Shown one piece after another: positions 29,300 to 38,803 of a DNA stretch of 51,895 nucleotides. Source of the stretch: Gammaproteobacteria bacterium. GTDB lineage: Bacteria > Pseudomonadota > Gammaproteobacteria > GCA-001735895. Both the position numbers and the translations under genes were made by a program. The stretch's first letter is position 1; each line of letters begins with the position of its first letter. The notes under the pieces are model-generated. The model did no database searches and had not been told where the DNA came from. It saw nothing but the letters and a program-made list of their open reading frames with translations. The stretch is from positions 1 through 51,895 of the forward strand of contig JAAESG010000324.1 in NCBI GenBank assembly GCA_024229615.1, written 5' to 3'.

Positions 29300-30204
29300 T
29301 ATCTCTCCTGAGACAGGCCGTAGACATAAGCGGCCAGCAGGTGGACCTTGGCCTCGCCGAGGAACTCGGCGTGTGGCGGCATTTTGCCGTTACGCCCCTT
29401 GGCGATAGATTGTGAGATACGCGTCAGCGAACCACCATACAACCAGATGTCATCGGTCAGATTGGGTGCGCCGAGTGCGATATTACCGGTACCGGTAGGT
29501 CCATGGCAGGCGATGCAGAACACTTCGTACTTGGCCTTACCTTTTTCAGCCAGTTCGGCGATGGTCGCGCGTCCCGACAGGCTTAACAGGTACTGGGCGA
29601 CTTCATCGACACCACTTTCTCCGCCCAGCGGCCCTTCCCACGCCGGCATGGCGGCCTGGCGGCCGTGCATGATGGTGGCTTTGATGTTCTCTGGATCACC
29701 ACCCCACAACCAGGCGCCATCGCGCAGATTGGGATAACCGCGCGCACCGCGCGCGTCCGAACCATGGCAGGTTGTACAGTAGTTGGCGTAGAGGCGCTCG
29801 CCGACCTTGAGGGCATTCTCGTCCTTGATTAAATCGAGAATCGCGGTTTGCTGGTAACGTTCGAACAACGGCCCGACCTCGGCTTCTGTTTTCGCCACTT
29901 CCTCCTCGTATTGACCCTGGGAAGTCCAGTCCAGAATACCGGCGAAAGTGCCGAGACCCGGATACAGTAACAGGTAAAAGCCGCTGAATACGATGGTGAT
30001 GTAAAACAGTCCGAGCCACCATCTTGGTAGTGGATTGTTGAGTTCGGTCAAATCACCGTCCCAGACATGGCCGGTGTCTTCCACTTCATCCTTCTTTATG
30101 AAGCCTGAAGTCATCCAGCGCAACAGCCATACGCAAGCGAGAATACTGATGACGGAAATGATTGCGATATACCAATGCCAGAAATCGCTTGTAAAATCGG
30201 CCAT
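29299..30204 (-). CDS. ccoP: cbb3 oxidase subunit III (di-heme cytochrome c)
   Basis: CTTCHG and CIACHG heme motifs; PRWWLGLFYITIVFSGFYL. Confidence 0.94.
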   Translation of the reverse strand: MADFTSDFWHWYIAIISVISILACVWLLRWMTSGFIKKDEVEDTGHVWDGDLTELNNPLPRWWLGLFYITIVFSGFYLLLYPGLGTFAGILDWTSQGQYEEEVAKTEAEVGPLFERYQQTAILDLIKDENALKVGERLYANYCTTCHGSDARGARGYPNLRDGAWLWGGDPENIKATIMHGRQAAMPAWEGPLGGESGVDEVAQYLLSLSGRATIAELAEKGKAKYEVFCIACHGPTGTGNIALGAPNLTDDIWLYGGSLTRISQSIAKGRNGKMPPHAEFLGEAKVHLLAAYVYGLSQER

Positions 30205-30208
30205 GAAT

Positions 30209-30379
30209 CTACTCCGAAGAAGTGTTGTTGTTATCGGTTACAGGGTTATCCTCAAACGGCAGCTGCGCTGCTTCGTCGAAGGCCGATTTACGCTTGCCAC
30301 TGTAAGCCCATACTACGATGCCGAGGAAAGTAACCAATACGACGATGGACCAGATCGATTGAAACAGGGTGAACGTCAT
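30209..30379 (-). CDS. ccoQ: cbb3 oxidase subunit CcoQ, absent from the ORF track
   Basis: Hand translation: MTFTLFQSIWSIVVLVTFLGIVVWAYSGKRKSAFDEAAQLPFEDNPVTDNNNTSSE. Confidence 0.9.
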   Translation of the reverse strand: MTFTLFQSIWSIVVLVTFLGIVVWAYSGKRKSAFDEAAQLPFEDNPVTDNNNTSSE

Positions 30380-30381
30380 GA

Positions 30382-30996
30382 TTATTTCCTCGATTTGAGT
30401 TCTATGCCGAGGCCTTGCAGGTAGGCAATCAGTGCGTCGAGTTCGGTCTTGCCCTCGAGCATCTGCGGGGCTGCATCGATTTCGGCATCGGTGTAAGGTG
30501 CGCCCAGGGTGCGCAGGGTTTCCATCTTGGTTTCAATATTGCTGCCATCGAGCGCATTTTCGTCCAGCCAGGGATATCCGGGCATGATTGATTCGGGCAC
30601 CACGTCACGCGGGTTTACCATGTGAACGCGATGCCAGTCGTCGCTGTAGCGACCCCCGACCCGATGTAGATCGGGACCGGTACGCTTCGAACCCCATTGG
30701 AAGGGGCGGTCATAGACAAATTCTCCGGCAACCGAGTAGTGACCGTAACGCTCGGTTTCCGCGCGGAAGGGGCGGATCATTTGCGAATGACAAACATAGC
30801 AACCTTCGCGCACGTATATATCACGCCCTTCCAGGCGCAACGCGGAGTAGGGTTTTAGTCCCGCCACCGGTTCAGTCAGGGAATCCTGGAAAAACAGCGG
30901 AACAATCTGTACTAGTCCGCCAACCGAAATAACGCCGATGATCAGAATGATCATCAAGCCAATGTTCTTTTCGACTTTATCGTGTGCTGTGGCCAT
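30382..30996 (-). CDS. ccoO: cbb3 oxidase subunit II
   Basis: [25 protein letters not shown] heme c motif. Confidence 0.94.
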   Translation of the reverse strand: MATAHDKVEKNIGLMIILIIGVISVGGLVQIVPLFFQDSLTEPVAGLKPYSALRLEGRDIYVREGCYVCHSQMIRPFRAETERYGHYSVAGEFVYDRPFQWGSKRTGPDLHRVGGRYSDDWHRVHMVNPRDVVPESIMPGYPWLDENALDGSNIETKMETLRTLGAPYTDAEIDAAPQMLEGKTELDALIAYLQGLGIELKSRK

Positions 30997-31018
30997 ATTC
31001 GTATCTCGTTACTTTGAC

Positions 31019-32440
31019 TTAGTGGGCGCCTGCCGGTTCGGGAATTTCGACTTCGACGGGCTTCGCGTCGGCGATCGTGCGCCACAGGTTGTATGCCATG
31101 ATTACCGCGCCGAGCAGGAAGAATGCACCGCCGAGGGTGCGCACGACATAGTAGGGGTGCATCGCCTGTACCGACTCGACAAAGCTGTAGGTCAAAGTGC
31201 CGTCTGAATTCACCGCGCGCCACATCAAACCCTGCATGATCCCGGCGACCCACATGGAAACGATATAGAGCACGATGCCGATGGTCGCGGACCAGAAATG
31301 GACTTCCACCAGGCGCAGACTGTAAAGTTCGCGCCCAAAAAGACGCGGAATCAGGTAATACATCGCACCCATGGATACCAGTGCGACCCATCCCAGCGCC
31401 CCGGAATGTACGTGACCAACGGTCCAGTCGGTGTAGTGCGACAGCGCGTTGACCGTCTTGATCGCCATCATCGGGCCTTCGAAGGTCGACATGCCGTAAA
31501 ACGAAATCGACACAATCAATAAACGCAGCACCGGATCGGTACGCAGTTTGTGCCAGGCACCCGACAGGGTCATGATGCCGTTGATCATGCCGCCCCAGGA
31601 AGGCGCCAGCAGTATCAGAGACATGATCATGCCGAGGGATTGCGCCCAGTCCGGTAACGCGGTGTAGTGTAAATGGTGCGGTCCAGCCCAGATATAGGTA
31701 AATACCAGTGCCCAGAAGTGAACCACCGACAGGCGATAGGAATAAACCGGGCGCCCCGCCTGTTTGGGTACGAAGTAGTACATGATGCCGAGAAATCCCG
31801 CGGTCAGAAAGAAACCGACCGCGTTATGCCCGTACCACCATTGCACCATCGCATCCTGTACACCGGCATAGGCTGAGTAAGACTTCCACAGGCTGACCGG
31901 CAGTGCGGCGCTGTTGAACAGGTGCAACACCGCCACGGTGATGATGAACGCGCCGAAAAACCAGTTGGCGACGTAGATATGCTTGACGCGACGTTTCATG
32001 ATGGTAGCGAAAAAAACAACCGCGTAACTGACCCATACCAGCGTAATCAGGATGTCTATCGGCCATTCCAGTTCGGCGTACTCCTTGCTGGAGGTGATTC
32101 CAAGCGGCAGCGTAATCGCAGCCAGCAGAATCACGACCTGCCATCCCCAGAAGGTAAAAGCGGCCAGTGCCGGGAAGGCCAGGCGGACATGACAGGTATG
32201 CTGCACCACGTAGTAGGAACAGGCGAAAAGGGCACTACCACCGAAGGCAAAGATAACCGCGTTGGTATGCAACGGCCGCAGTCGGCTGAAGGTCAGCCAC
32301 GGGATATCGAAATTGAGAACCGGCCAGGCCAATTGCGATGCGATCAGCACGCCGACCGACATGCCGACCAGACCCCATACGATCGTCATAATCGAAAATT
32401 GCCGAACTACTTTGTAGTTATAGGTTTCAGTGTTTGTCAT
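31019..32440 (-). CDS. ccoN: cbb3 oxidase subunit I
   Basis: [50 protein letters not shown]. Confidence 0.95.
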   Translation of the reverse strand: MTNTETYNYKVVRQFSIMTIVWGLVGMSVGVLIASQLAWPVLNFDIPWLTFSRLRPLHTNAVIFAFGGSALFACSYYVVQHTCHVRLAFPALAAFTFWGWQVVILLAAITLPLGITSSKEYAELEWPIDILITLVWVSYAVVFFATIMKRRVKHIYVANWFFGAFIITVAVLHLFNSAALPVSLWKSYSAYAGVQDAMVQWWYGHNAVGFFLTAGFLGIMYYFVPKQAGRPVYSYRLSVVHFWALVFTYIWAGPHHLHYTALPDWAQSLGMIMSLILLAPSWGGMINGIMTLSGAWHKLRTDPVLRLLIVSISFYGMSTFEGPMMAIKTVNALSHYTDWTVGHVHSGALGWVALVSMGAMYYLIPRLFGRELYSLRLVEVHFWSATIGIVLYIVSMWVAGIMQGLMWRAVNSDGTLTYSFVESVQAMHPYYVVRTLGGAFFLLGAVIMAYNLWRTIADAKPVEVEIPEPAGAH

Positions 32441-32459
32441 CTAGTGCTTCCTCGATCGT

Positions 32460-32473
32460 TTGATCCGCATCAA
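32460..32473. promoter_or_regulatory. Perfect FNR box TTGATCCGCATCAA upstream of ccoN
   Basis: TTGAT-N4-ATCAA read directly. Confidence 0.85.
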
Positions 32474-32497
32474 ACAGGTGAATCTATCGGTTGGTGA

Positions 32498-33100
32498 TCA
32501 ATAGGTGAAGACTGGTTGCAGTCCCATGCCCCAGAGCAGCGCAGTCATCGCCAGCAGAGAAACCAGCGCGACCAGTCCTACCGCGAGAACCGCGGAGGAA
32601 TACAGAAAGCCGCGTTCAGCTGGAATTTCCATCATAACGGGTAGTCCTGAGTAGAGCAGGTAAACGGTGTAGGCAAGTGCCGGCAGGCCGAGCAGCATGT
32701 TTAGCCACAGTACCGGGTAAACCTGCATGATGCCTATCAGGAACAGGGGTGTTGCGGTATAGGCAGCGAGCGCGATGCACAACGATATCGGTTTTTCTAC
32801 TTCATAGGCCTTGCCGAGCAAGTGAATGACCCAGCCGATGGAAAAGACGCCGACCAGCAGCGCGAGGTAATAGATAATCGCGATCGTGAAAGCGGAATTG
32901 CCGGTGATGTGGATCGGCTCACCAACACCGATACGCCAGCCGACCTGCGTGGTGCCGATGTAGCCCGATACCGCCGGGATCAGTGCGAGGATAAAAACAT
33001 GCACAGCAGGAGTCCTGTTACTATTTTTCTGCTGTTCGCGGATTTTTTTCCACTCGTGCACGGGATCGGTAAACAGACCAAAAATGTGTTGTATAAACAT
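32498..33100 (-). CDS. YIP1-family membrane protein
   Basis: Hydrophobic protein with FGLFTDPVHEWKKIREQQ start and five TM-like spans. Confidence 0.75.
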   Translation of the reverse strand: MFIQHIFGLFTDPVHEWKKIREQQKNSNRTPAVHVFILALIPAVSGYIGTTQVGWRIGVGEPIHITGNSAFTIAIIYYLALLVGVFSIGWVIHLLGKAYEVEKPISLCIALAAYTATPLFLIGIMQVYPVLWLNMLLGLPALAYTVYLLYSGLPVMMEIPAERGFLYSSAVLAVGLVALVSLLAMTALLWGMGLQPVFTY

Positions 33101-33246
33101 GGCGGTGTATCTTGATATTTGTTAGCGTGGATTATTCAGTTAACCCAACAGGCCGAAATTGACTTAGGTTAAATATCGATCATATTTAAGTTTCATCATG
33201 TGCGCAAACTAAAATCCGCCAATTTACCTGAAAATCGAGACCGGAG

Positions 33247-35739
33247 ATGGGGTCAGCTATAAGCAAATACATGGATTACTCGACTTTCGATCAAAACACT
33301 ATGAACTCGACTGACGGGGTCTCATGTTTCCATTGTGGGCTGCCCGTCCCGTTGCAATCGGATTTGCAGGTCTGTATCGACGCCACCCAGCAGCCGATGT
33401 GCTGTCATGGTTGCATGGCAGTGGCCGAAGCCATAGTCGCTTCCGGTAATGCGAACTTTTATCGTGTCAGAACCGAGGTGTCTGCTACCGGGCAGGACCT
33501 GGTACCCGACTTTTTGCGTGTGATAGAGGTTTACGATGCGCCGGAAATCCAGGGCCAGTTCGTGCATTCGGTGGACGCCGATCTACGCGAAGCCAGTCTG
33601 ATTCTCGAGGGCATAACCTGCGCCGCCTGTATCTGGCTAAATGAGCAGTATATAGCCGGTCTGTCGGGGGTTCAGTATGTGCGTGTGAACTATGCGACTC
33701 AACGCGCGCTGGTTAGGTGGGATCAAACGCAAATCAAGCTCAGCGAGATTCTGCAAGCAGTGTCCAGGATCGGCTATCGTGCCTTACCCTATAACCCGGC
33801 CCAGCAGCAGGAATCACAGCACCGGCAAAGGCGCGAACAGCAACGTCGCCTCGCCGTTGCCGGACTTTTTGGAATGCAGGTCATGATGCTTTCGATCAGC
33901 CTCTACGCTGGTGCCTGGTCGGGTATGGAGGCATCTTTTGAAGCTTTTTTTCGCTGGCTCAGTCTGGGTTTGACACTGCCGGTACTGTTTTACTCGGCGA
34001 CGCCTTTCTTCGTGTCGGCCTGGCGAGATCTGACGCGTCGGCGCGTGGGTATGGATGTTCCGGTGTCGCTCGCGGTGGGTATTGCGTTTGGCAGTAGCGC
34101 AGCGGCTACCATTACTGGTCAGGGTGAAATTTATTTTGACTCGGTGGTGATGTTTATATTCTTTCTCCTTTCGAGTCGATATTTCGAGAATATGGCCCGT
34201 CAGCGTTGTGCCTCTTCCGTCGAACAGCTGGTGCAGTCACTACCCCTGACCACGACCCGCCTGAGCGCCAACGGTGATGCCGAGGAGGCGGTTCCGGCGG
34301 CAGCTCTGCTCATCGGTGATCGAGTTTTGATTCGCCCCGGGGAGACCGTGCCGGCCGACGGTGAATTGGCAAGCGGATTTTCGGCCCTCGATGAATCGTT
34401 ATTAAATGGTGAGAGTATCCCGCTCGACAAGAGTCCCGGTGATCGCCTGTTGGGTGGTAGTATCAATGTTACCAATCCGGTGCAAATGCTGGTCAGTGCA
34501 GTGGGCGCCGACACGGTTATGGCGGAAATCCAGCGTAGCATCGAGCGAGCCCAGGCGGATAAACCACCGTTGGCGCGTCTGGCCGACCGGGTCGCCGCAA
34601 GGTTTATCAGTGTCGTGTTACTGGTTGTTGTCGCGGTCGCTATTTTTTGGTGGATACAGGATGACGGCCGCTGGTTCGAGATTTCTCTGGCAGTGTTGAT
34701 TGTCAGTTGTCCCTGTGCGTTGTCGCTGGCGACACCAACGGCGATCAGCGCCACCCTCGGTAAAATGCAGTCTTCAGGGTTACTGGTTAAACAGGGTGAA
34801 GCGCTCGAAAAAATGAATCAGGTCAGCCACATCGTGTTTGACAAGACCGGCACCCTGACACGGGGTCAACCAGTGCTAAGGCAGGTGTTATGTCACCCGC
34901 AATTCAGCCGCGAACAAAGCCTTTGGCTTGCCGCAACCCTCGAGCAGCACTCCGAGCACCCTCTCGCCCGGGCCCTGGTGAAGGAATCGGGGCAAGTACC
35001 AGGCGGCCACAGCAACGAGGTTATCAGTATCGCCGGTGGAGGCATTGGCGCGTGCATAGACGGTGAGACATATTTTATCGGCAGCAGTGAGTTTATTTCT
35101 CAACATTGCGGGGCCGCGATTCCGCAGCAGTGGCGGGACGAGATTGCCGACGCGGCGGTGACCGCGGTAGTTCTGGCGCGCAGCGATTGCGTCGTCGCGA
35201 TGTTCACCTTTACCGATGAGTTGCGTGGCGATGCGCACGAGCTTGTCGAAATGCTACAGCAGCTGGGCAAGACTGTGATTTTGATGACGGGTGATCGCAC
35301 CGTAACCGCAGGCCGTGTGGCCGAGCTAACCGGGATAGAGGACTATCGGGCACAAATGTCGCCTCAGGCAAAAATGGAAGCGGTACGGGCGCTGCAGGCC
35401 GACAACGCGTCAGTTTTGATGGTAGGCGATGGTGTGAATGACGCGCCGGTACTGGCCCGCGCAGACGTATCGATTGCCATGGGTGGCGCCAGTTCCCTGG
35501 CCAAGGCCAGCGCCGATATCGTTCTCATGAGCAATCATTTGCGCAGTGTTGCGCAGGCGCTGCAGATGGCGAGTCGAACTCAGTCCATCGTTCGGCAGAA
35601 CATGACCTGGGCGTTACTGTATAATTTCGGCGCAATCCCGGCCGCGGCGATGGGATTGATCGCGCCCTGGCTTGCCGCCATCGGCATGTCGTTAAGCTCC
35701 CTGCTGGTGGTAATAAACGCAATGAGACTGACTCGTTAA
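33247..35739 (+). CDS. ccoI: Copper-translocating P-type ATPase CcoI (FixI); start may be internal
   Basis: GITCAACIW, SCPCALSLATPTA, FDKTGTLTRG, MVGDGVNDAPVLARADVSIAMG. Confidence 0.95.
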   Translation: MGSAISKYMDYSTFDQNTMNSTDGVSCFHCGLPVPLQSDLQVCIDATQQPMCCHGCMAVAEAIVASGNANFYRVRTEVSATGQDLVPDFLRVIEVYDAPEIQGQFVHSVDADLREASLILEGITCAACIWLNEQYIAGLSGVQYVRVNYATQRALVRWDQTQIKLSEILQAVSRIGYRALPYNPAQQQESQHRQRREQQRRLAVAGLFGMQVMMLSISLYAGAWSGMEASFEAFFRWLSLGLTLPVLFYSATPFFVSAWRDLTRRRVGMDVPVSLAVGIAFGSSAAATITGQGEIYFDSVVMFIFFLLSSRYFENMARQRCASSVEQLVQSLPLTTTRLSANGDAEEAVPAAALLIGDRVLIRPGETVPADGELASGFSALDESLLNGESIPLDKSPGDRLLGGSINVTNPVQMLVSAVGADTVMAEIQRSIERAQADKPPLARLADRVAARFISVVLLVVVAVAIFWWIQDDGRWFEISLAVLIVSCPCALSLATPTAISATLGKMQSSGLLVKQGEALEKMNQVSHIVFDKTGTLTRGQPVLRQVLCHPQFSREQSLWLAATLEQHSEHPLARALVKESGQVPGGHSNEVISIAGGGIGACIDGETYFIGSSEFISQHCGAAIPQQWRDEIADAAVTAVVLARSDCVVAMFTFTDELRGDAHELVEMLQQLGKTVILMTGDRTVTAGRVAELTGIEDYRAQMSPQAKMEAVRALQADNASVLMVGDGVNDAPVLARADVSIAMGGASSLAKASADIVLMSNHLRSVAQALQMASRTQSIVRQNMTWALLYNFGAIPAAAMGLIAPWLAAIGMSLSSLLVVINAMRLTR

Positions 35740-35915
35740 TGGAAATTATTTATCTGCTGATTCCGATCTCGCTGATTTTGCTTGGATTGATTGTATGGAT
35801 TTTGCTTTGGGCGGTACGTGACGGGCAATACGACGATCTCGAAGGTCCCGCGCATCGTATCCTCATGGATGAAGATCGAATCGTCGACAGGGAAGGTGAT
35901 CAGGCAAAAAAATAG
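35739..35915 (+). CDS. ccoS: cbb3 maturation protein CcoS, 58 aa, absent from the ORF track
   Basis: Hand translation: MEIIYLLIPISLILLGLIVWILLWAVRDGQYDDLEGPAHRILMDEDRIVDREGDQAKK; TAATG overlap with ccoI. Confidence 0.92.
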   Translation: MEIIYLLIPISLILLGLIVWILLWAVRDGQYDDLEGPAHRILMDEDRIVDREGDQAKK

Positions 35916-35936
35916 CCGGCGGGGAGTTGCCGGCTA
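35906..35936 (-). terminator. Rho-independent terminator (8-bp GC-rich stem plus U7) on the minus strand
   Basis: Minus strand TAGCCGGC-AACTCCCC-GCCGGCTA-TTTTTTT. Confidence 0.85.
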
Positions 35937-35969
35937 AATACTCTAAGATGTATATAAGAGTAGGAGTCG
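35906..35969 (-). ncRNA. Predicted FNR-activated small RNA, about 60-64 nt
   Basis: FNR box centred 41.5 bp upstream of predicted start 35969, TACAAT -10 element at 35976-35981, UACUCU/AGAGUA stem and intrinsic terminator. Confidence 0.55.
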
Positions 35970-36003
35970 GAAATAATTGTATTCACCGCCCAGGCTTCTG
36001 TAA

Positions 36004-36017
36004 TTGATCCAGATCAA
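36004..36017 (-). promoter_or_regulatory. Perfect FNR box TTGATCCAGATCAA in the ccoS/hemN convergent intergenic region
   Basis: TTGAT-N4-ATCAA read directly. Confidence 0.85.
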
Positions 36018-36034
36018 TTAGGGTTCTACTGAAA

Positions 36035-37426
36035 CTAAACAGTTCTGGAAAATAATCCGGCGCTTTTTGGCAGTTTTTGGTAACTGTCGAATACCATGCA
36101 GATGTTGCGTACCAGCAAACGACCCGGATCACACACTATAATCTTGTCGCCGGTACGGTCGATTAGCCCGTCCTCCTCCATGGCGTCAAGCCCGGCCAGT
36201 TCATTGGCAAAGTGATCCGCGAAGTCTATGCCCCATTTTTTGCCGACCCCTCCCATATCGAGTTCGAAGTGGCAAACCAGATCCTGGATGATTTCACGGC
36301 GCAGTAAATCTTCGGTCTGACTGCAAAATCCACGCACTACCGGTAAATGCCCCTGCTCCAGCTCGTCGTGATAAGCCTCAAGACTGGTCGTGTTCTGAAT
36401 GAAGTTGTCACCGACATTACCGATAGCCGAAATGCCGAAACCGATCGAATCGCATTGCGCGTGGGCGGAGTATCCCTGGAAGTTTCGATGCAGGCTGCCA
36501 TTGCGTTGTGCGACCGAGAGTTCATCGCCGGGCTTGGCAAAGTGATCCATACCGATGTACTGATAGCCAGCCGCGCATAACTTATCGATCGCACTGTGCA
36601 AAATTTCGAGCTTTTCGCTGGAGTCGGGCAGATCTTCCGCCTGGATACGGCGTTGTGGTGGAAACCGATGTGGCAGGTGTGCGTAGTTGTACATCGCAAT
36701 GCGGTCTGGATCCAGCTCGATAATCTGGTCCAGGGTTTTGGAAAAGCTTTTCAGCGTTTGAAATGGCAAGCCATAAATAAGGTCGATGTTGATCGAGTGG
36801 ATACCCACGCGACGCGCATCGTTGATGATGGCCGCGGTAATTTCCAGGCTCTGGACTCGGTTGACAGCCACCTGCACCTTCTCGTCGAGATCCTGTACAC
36901 CAATGCTGATGCGATTGAATCCGAGTCCACGCAGGTGCGAGATTCCCCCTTTTTCGATAACCCGCGGGTCGAGTTCGATGGAATAATCGACGTCTTCTCC
37001 CGGGTTGAGTTTGAAATGACTGGATATGTTGTCCATCAGCTCTTTTGATTGCTGATGAGAGAGGAATCCTGGTGTGCCGCCACCCCAGTGCAACTGACGT
37101 ACTTCACGGTCGGGATCAAACAGTTGTGATTGAATTTCGATTTCCCGATACAGGTCCTGCAGGTAGGGCTCGGCGCGTTCTTTCCTCTTGGTAATCACCT
37201 TGTTGCAGGCACAGTAAAAACAAATTGAGCTGCAAAACGGGATGTGAAAGTAAAGCGACAGAGGTTTCGGGATCAACTCTTCGTTACTGGTTTTTGCCCA
37301 TTCACGGTAGTCGGACTCTGTTATCCCGTCATGAAATTCGGTGGCAGGTGGATAGGACGTGTAACGTGGTCCTGGTTTATCGTAACGGTTGATCAGTTCT
37401 TCTTGAAATATGGGTGGTTTGGACAT
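36035..37426 (-). CDS. hemN: Oxygen-independent coproporphyrinogen III oxidase
   Basis: YFHIPFCSSICFYCACNKVITKR radical SAM motif, HWGGGTPGFLS, DLIYGLPFQT. Confidence 0.95.
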   Translation of the reverse strand: MSKPPIFQEELINRYDKPGPRYTSYPPATEFHDGITESDYREWAKTSNEELIPKPLSLYFHIPFCSSICFYCACNKVITKRKERAEPYLQDLYREIEIQSQLFDPDREVRQLHWGGGTPGFLSHQQSKELMDNISSHFKLNPGEDVDYSIELDPRVIEKGGISHLRGLGFNRISIGVQDLDEKVQVAVNRVQSLEITAAIINDARRVGIHSINIDLIYGLPFQTLKSFSKTLDQIIELDPDRIAMYNYAHLPHRFPPQRRIQAEDLPDSSEKLEILHSAIDKLCAAGYQYIGMDHFAKPGDELSVAQRNGSLHRNFQGYSAHAQCDSIGFGISAIGNVGDNFIQNTTSLEAYHDELEQGHLPVVRGFCSQTEDLLRREIIQDLVCHFELDMGGVGKKWGIDFADHFANELAGLDAMEEDGLIDRTGDKIIVCDPGRLLVRNICMVFDSYQKLPKSAGLFSRTV

Positions 37427-37482
37427 TACGAATGGCGCGGAAAATTATTAAGCCTAGAGTAGCGGTTGAGTTTGATTTTGCC

Positions 37483-37496
37483 TTGATCTGGATCAA
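37483..37496 (-). promoter_or_regulatory. Perfect FNR box TTGATCTGGATCAA upstream of hemN
   Basis: Centre about 63 nt upstream of the hemN start codon. Confidence 0.88.
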
Positions 37497-38734
37497 CTCT
37501 CGGAAACTGAACTCGAGTCAATTGCCTGACAGGTCAGGCGCGCAAAATGTTGCAGTACCGGATCCCAGTAGGGGGAAAGTACGCCACCGTCAAAACCGTC
37601 GGAATTGCGACCGCTTTGCATGCGTTCGATAATGCCGATATCTTCGTGATTGAGATCATTCCAGTTCTGGATTACGTGGTTTCGGGCTGTTTCATATCTT
37701 TCCGAGCTGGCGCCGTCACCGATGAAATACAAGGCGATGGTTTCGTGGCATTTACTCGGTCCATGCGGCCAGGCGATAAAAACGTCGACCTGGTCCGGGA
37801 ATATCTCGAAACCGAAATTGGGAAACAGCACAAACCAGTCACCACGGTTCTGTTTTTCCGTGGGCAAGTTCGCAAACCAGGGTAGCCTGCCGCCGCGGGC
37901 GGGATCGGGTTTTTGAAACTGGTAACCACAACTCAGCACCTTGCCATCGAAGACGGGTGCTTCACGTTCATTCATTCCGACAAATTTGTTCAGCCATGGA
38001 TGGCAGGAAAACACATGGTAGGGTTCGATGAAGTTTTCGATTGCCAGTTTCCAGTTGGCATTAATATCAAATTCGAGCGCCTCGGTGAATTGCATATCAG
38101 CAAATTCATAGCCATCGAGTTTCTCTGTAATCGGTTCGATACAGCTATCGAAATTTTCGGCGTCACCGCTGAGATTGACAAATACCCAGTCGAGCCACGT
38201 GATGCAGCGAATCTCGACCAGGTCAGCGCGATGATGATCAGATTGATTGACATCGTGTTTGTCACCACCGTGAAAATGCGGTCGTGCGATCAACTTGCCC
38301 GACAGACTGTAACTCCAGGCGTGATTCGGGCAAACAAATTTTTTACTGTTACGACATTCGGTGATCAGCCGGGCGCCACGATGACGGCAGACATTGTGGA
38401 ATGCGCGGATGATACCGTCTTCGGCCTTTACCAGCACTAAGGGTTGATCGGCAATTTCGACCGGTTGCATGTCACCGACCCTTGTCAGTTGGTGTGCAAA
38501 TCCGGCGAACACCCAGTTGTTGCAAAAAACGGTTTGTTGCTCAAGCTGAAAAAAGTCGAGGCTGGTATAGCTCAAATTGGGTAACCCAGACGCTTCGGCA
38601 ACCGGTTTTTCGAGCCGGCCATCCTGCACCTGTTGCAGGAATTCTGTCTGCACCTGTTGCAGTGCGGCGCTCAAATGTTTCATCTGGATCGGATCATCTA
38701 GCGAACCCACCGGGGAAATGCGATAGAGGTACAA
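37493..38734 (-). CDS. Rieske non-heme iron oxygenase alpha subunit (GbcA/CntA-like)
   Basis: CRHRGARLITECRNSKKFVCPNHAWSYSLSGKL Rieske site; NWKLAIENFIEPYHVFSCHP iron site. Confidence 0.9.
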   Translation of the reverse strand: MYLYRISPVGSLDDPIQMKHLSAALQQVQTEFLQQVQDGRLEKPVAEASGLPNLSYTSLDFFQLEQQTVFCNNWVFAGFAHQLTRVGDMQPVEIADQPLVLVKAEDGIIRAFHNVCRHRGARLITECRNSKKFVCPNHAWSYSLSGKLIARPHFHGGDKHDVNQSDHHRADLVEIRCITWLDWVFVNLSGDAENFDSCIEPITEKLDGYEFADMQFTEALEFDINANWKLAIENFIEPYHVFSCHPWLNKFVGMNEREAPVFDGKVLSCGYQFQKPDPARGGRLPWFANLPTEKQNRGDWFVLFPNFGFEIFPDQVDVFIAWPHGPSKCHETIALYFIGDGASSERYETARNHVIQNWNDLNHEDIGIIERMQSGRNSDGFDGGVLSPYWDPVLQHFARLTCQAIDSSSVSES

Positions 38735-38803
38735 AATTTAGTACTAGTGTTTTTAGATTGCAAGCGATTAAATAGCGACTCAAACCTATTCTACTTTTGC
38801 TCA

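Noticed and set aside
34200-34754. 184-aa minus-strand ORF opposite ccoI
   Set aside because: Low-complexity Ser/Ala/Arg-rich shadow frame of a conserved P-type ATPase.
36004-36060. Plus-strand promoter from the 36004-36017 FNR box into antisense hemN
   Set aside because: No plausible -10 element at the required position; the minus-strand geometry fits much better.
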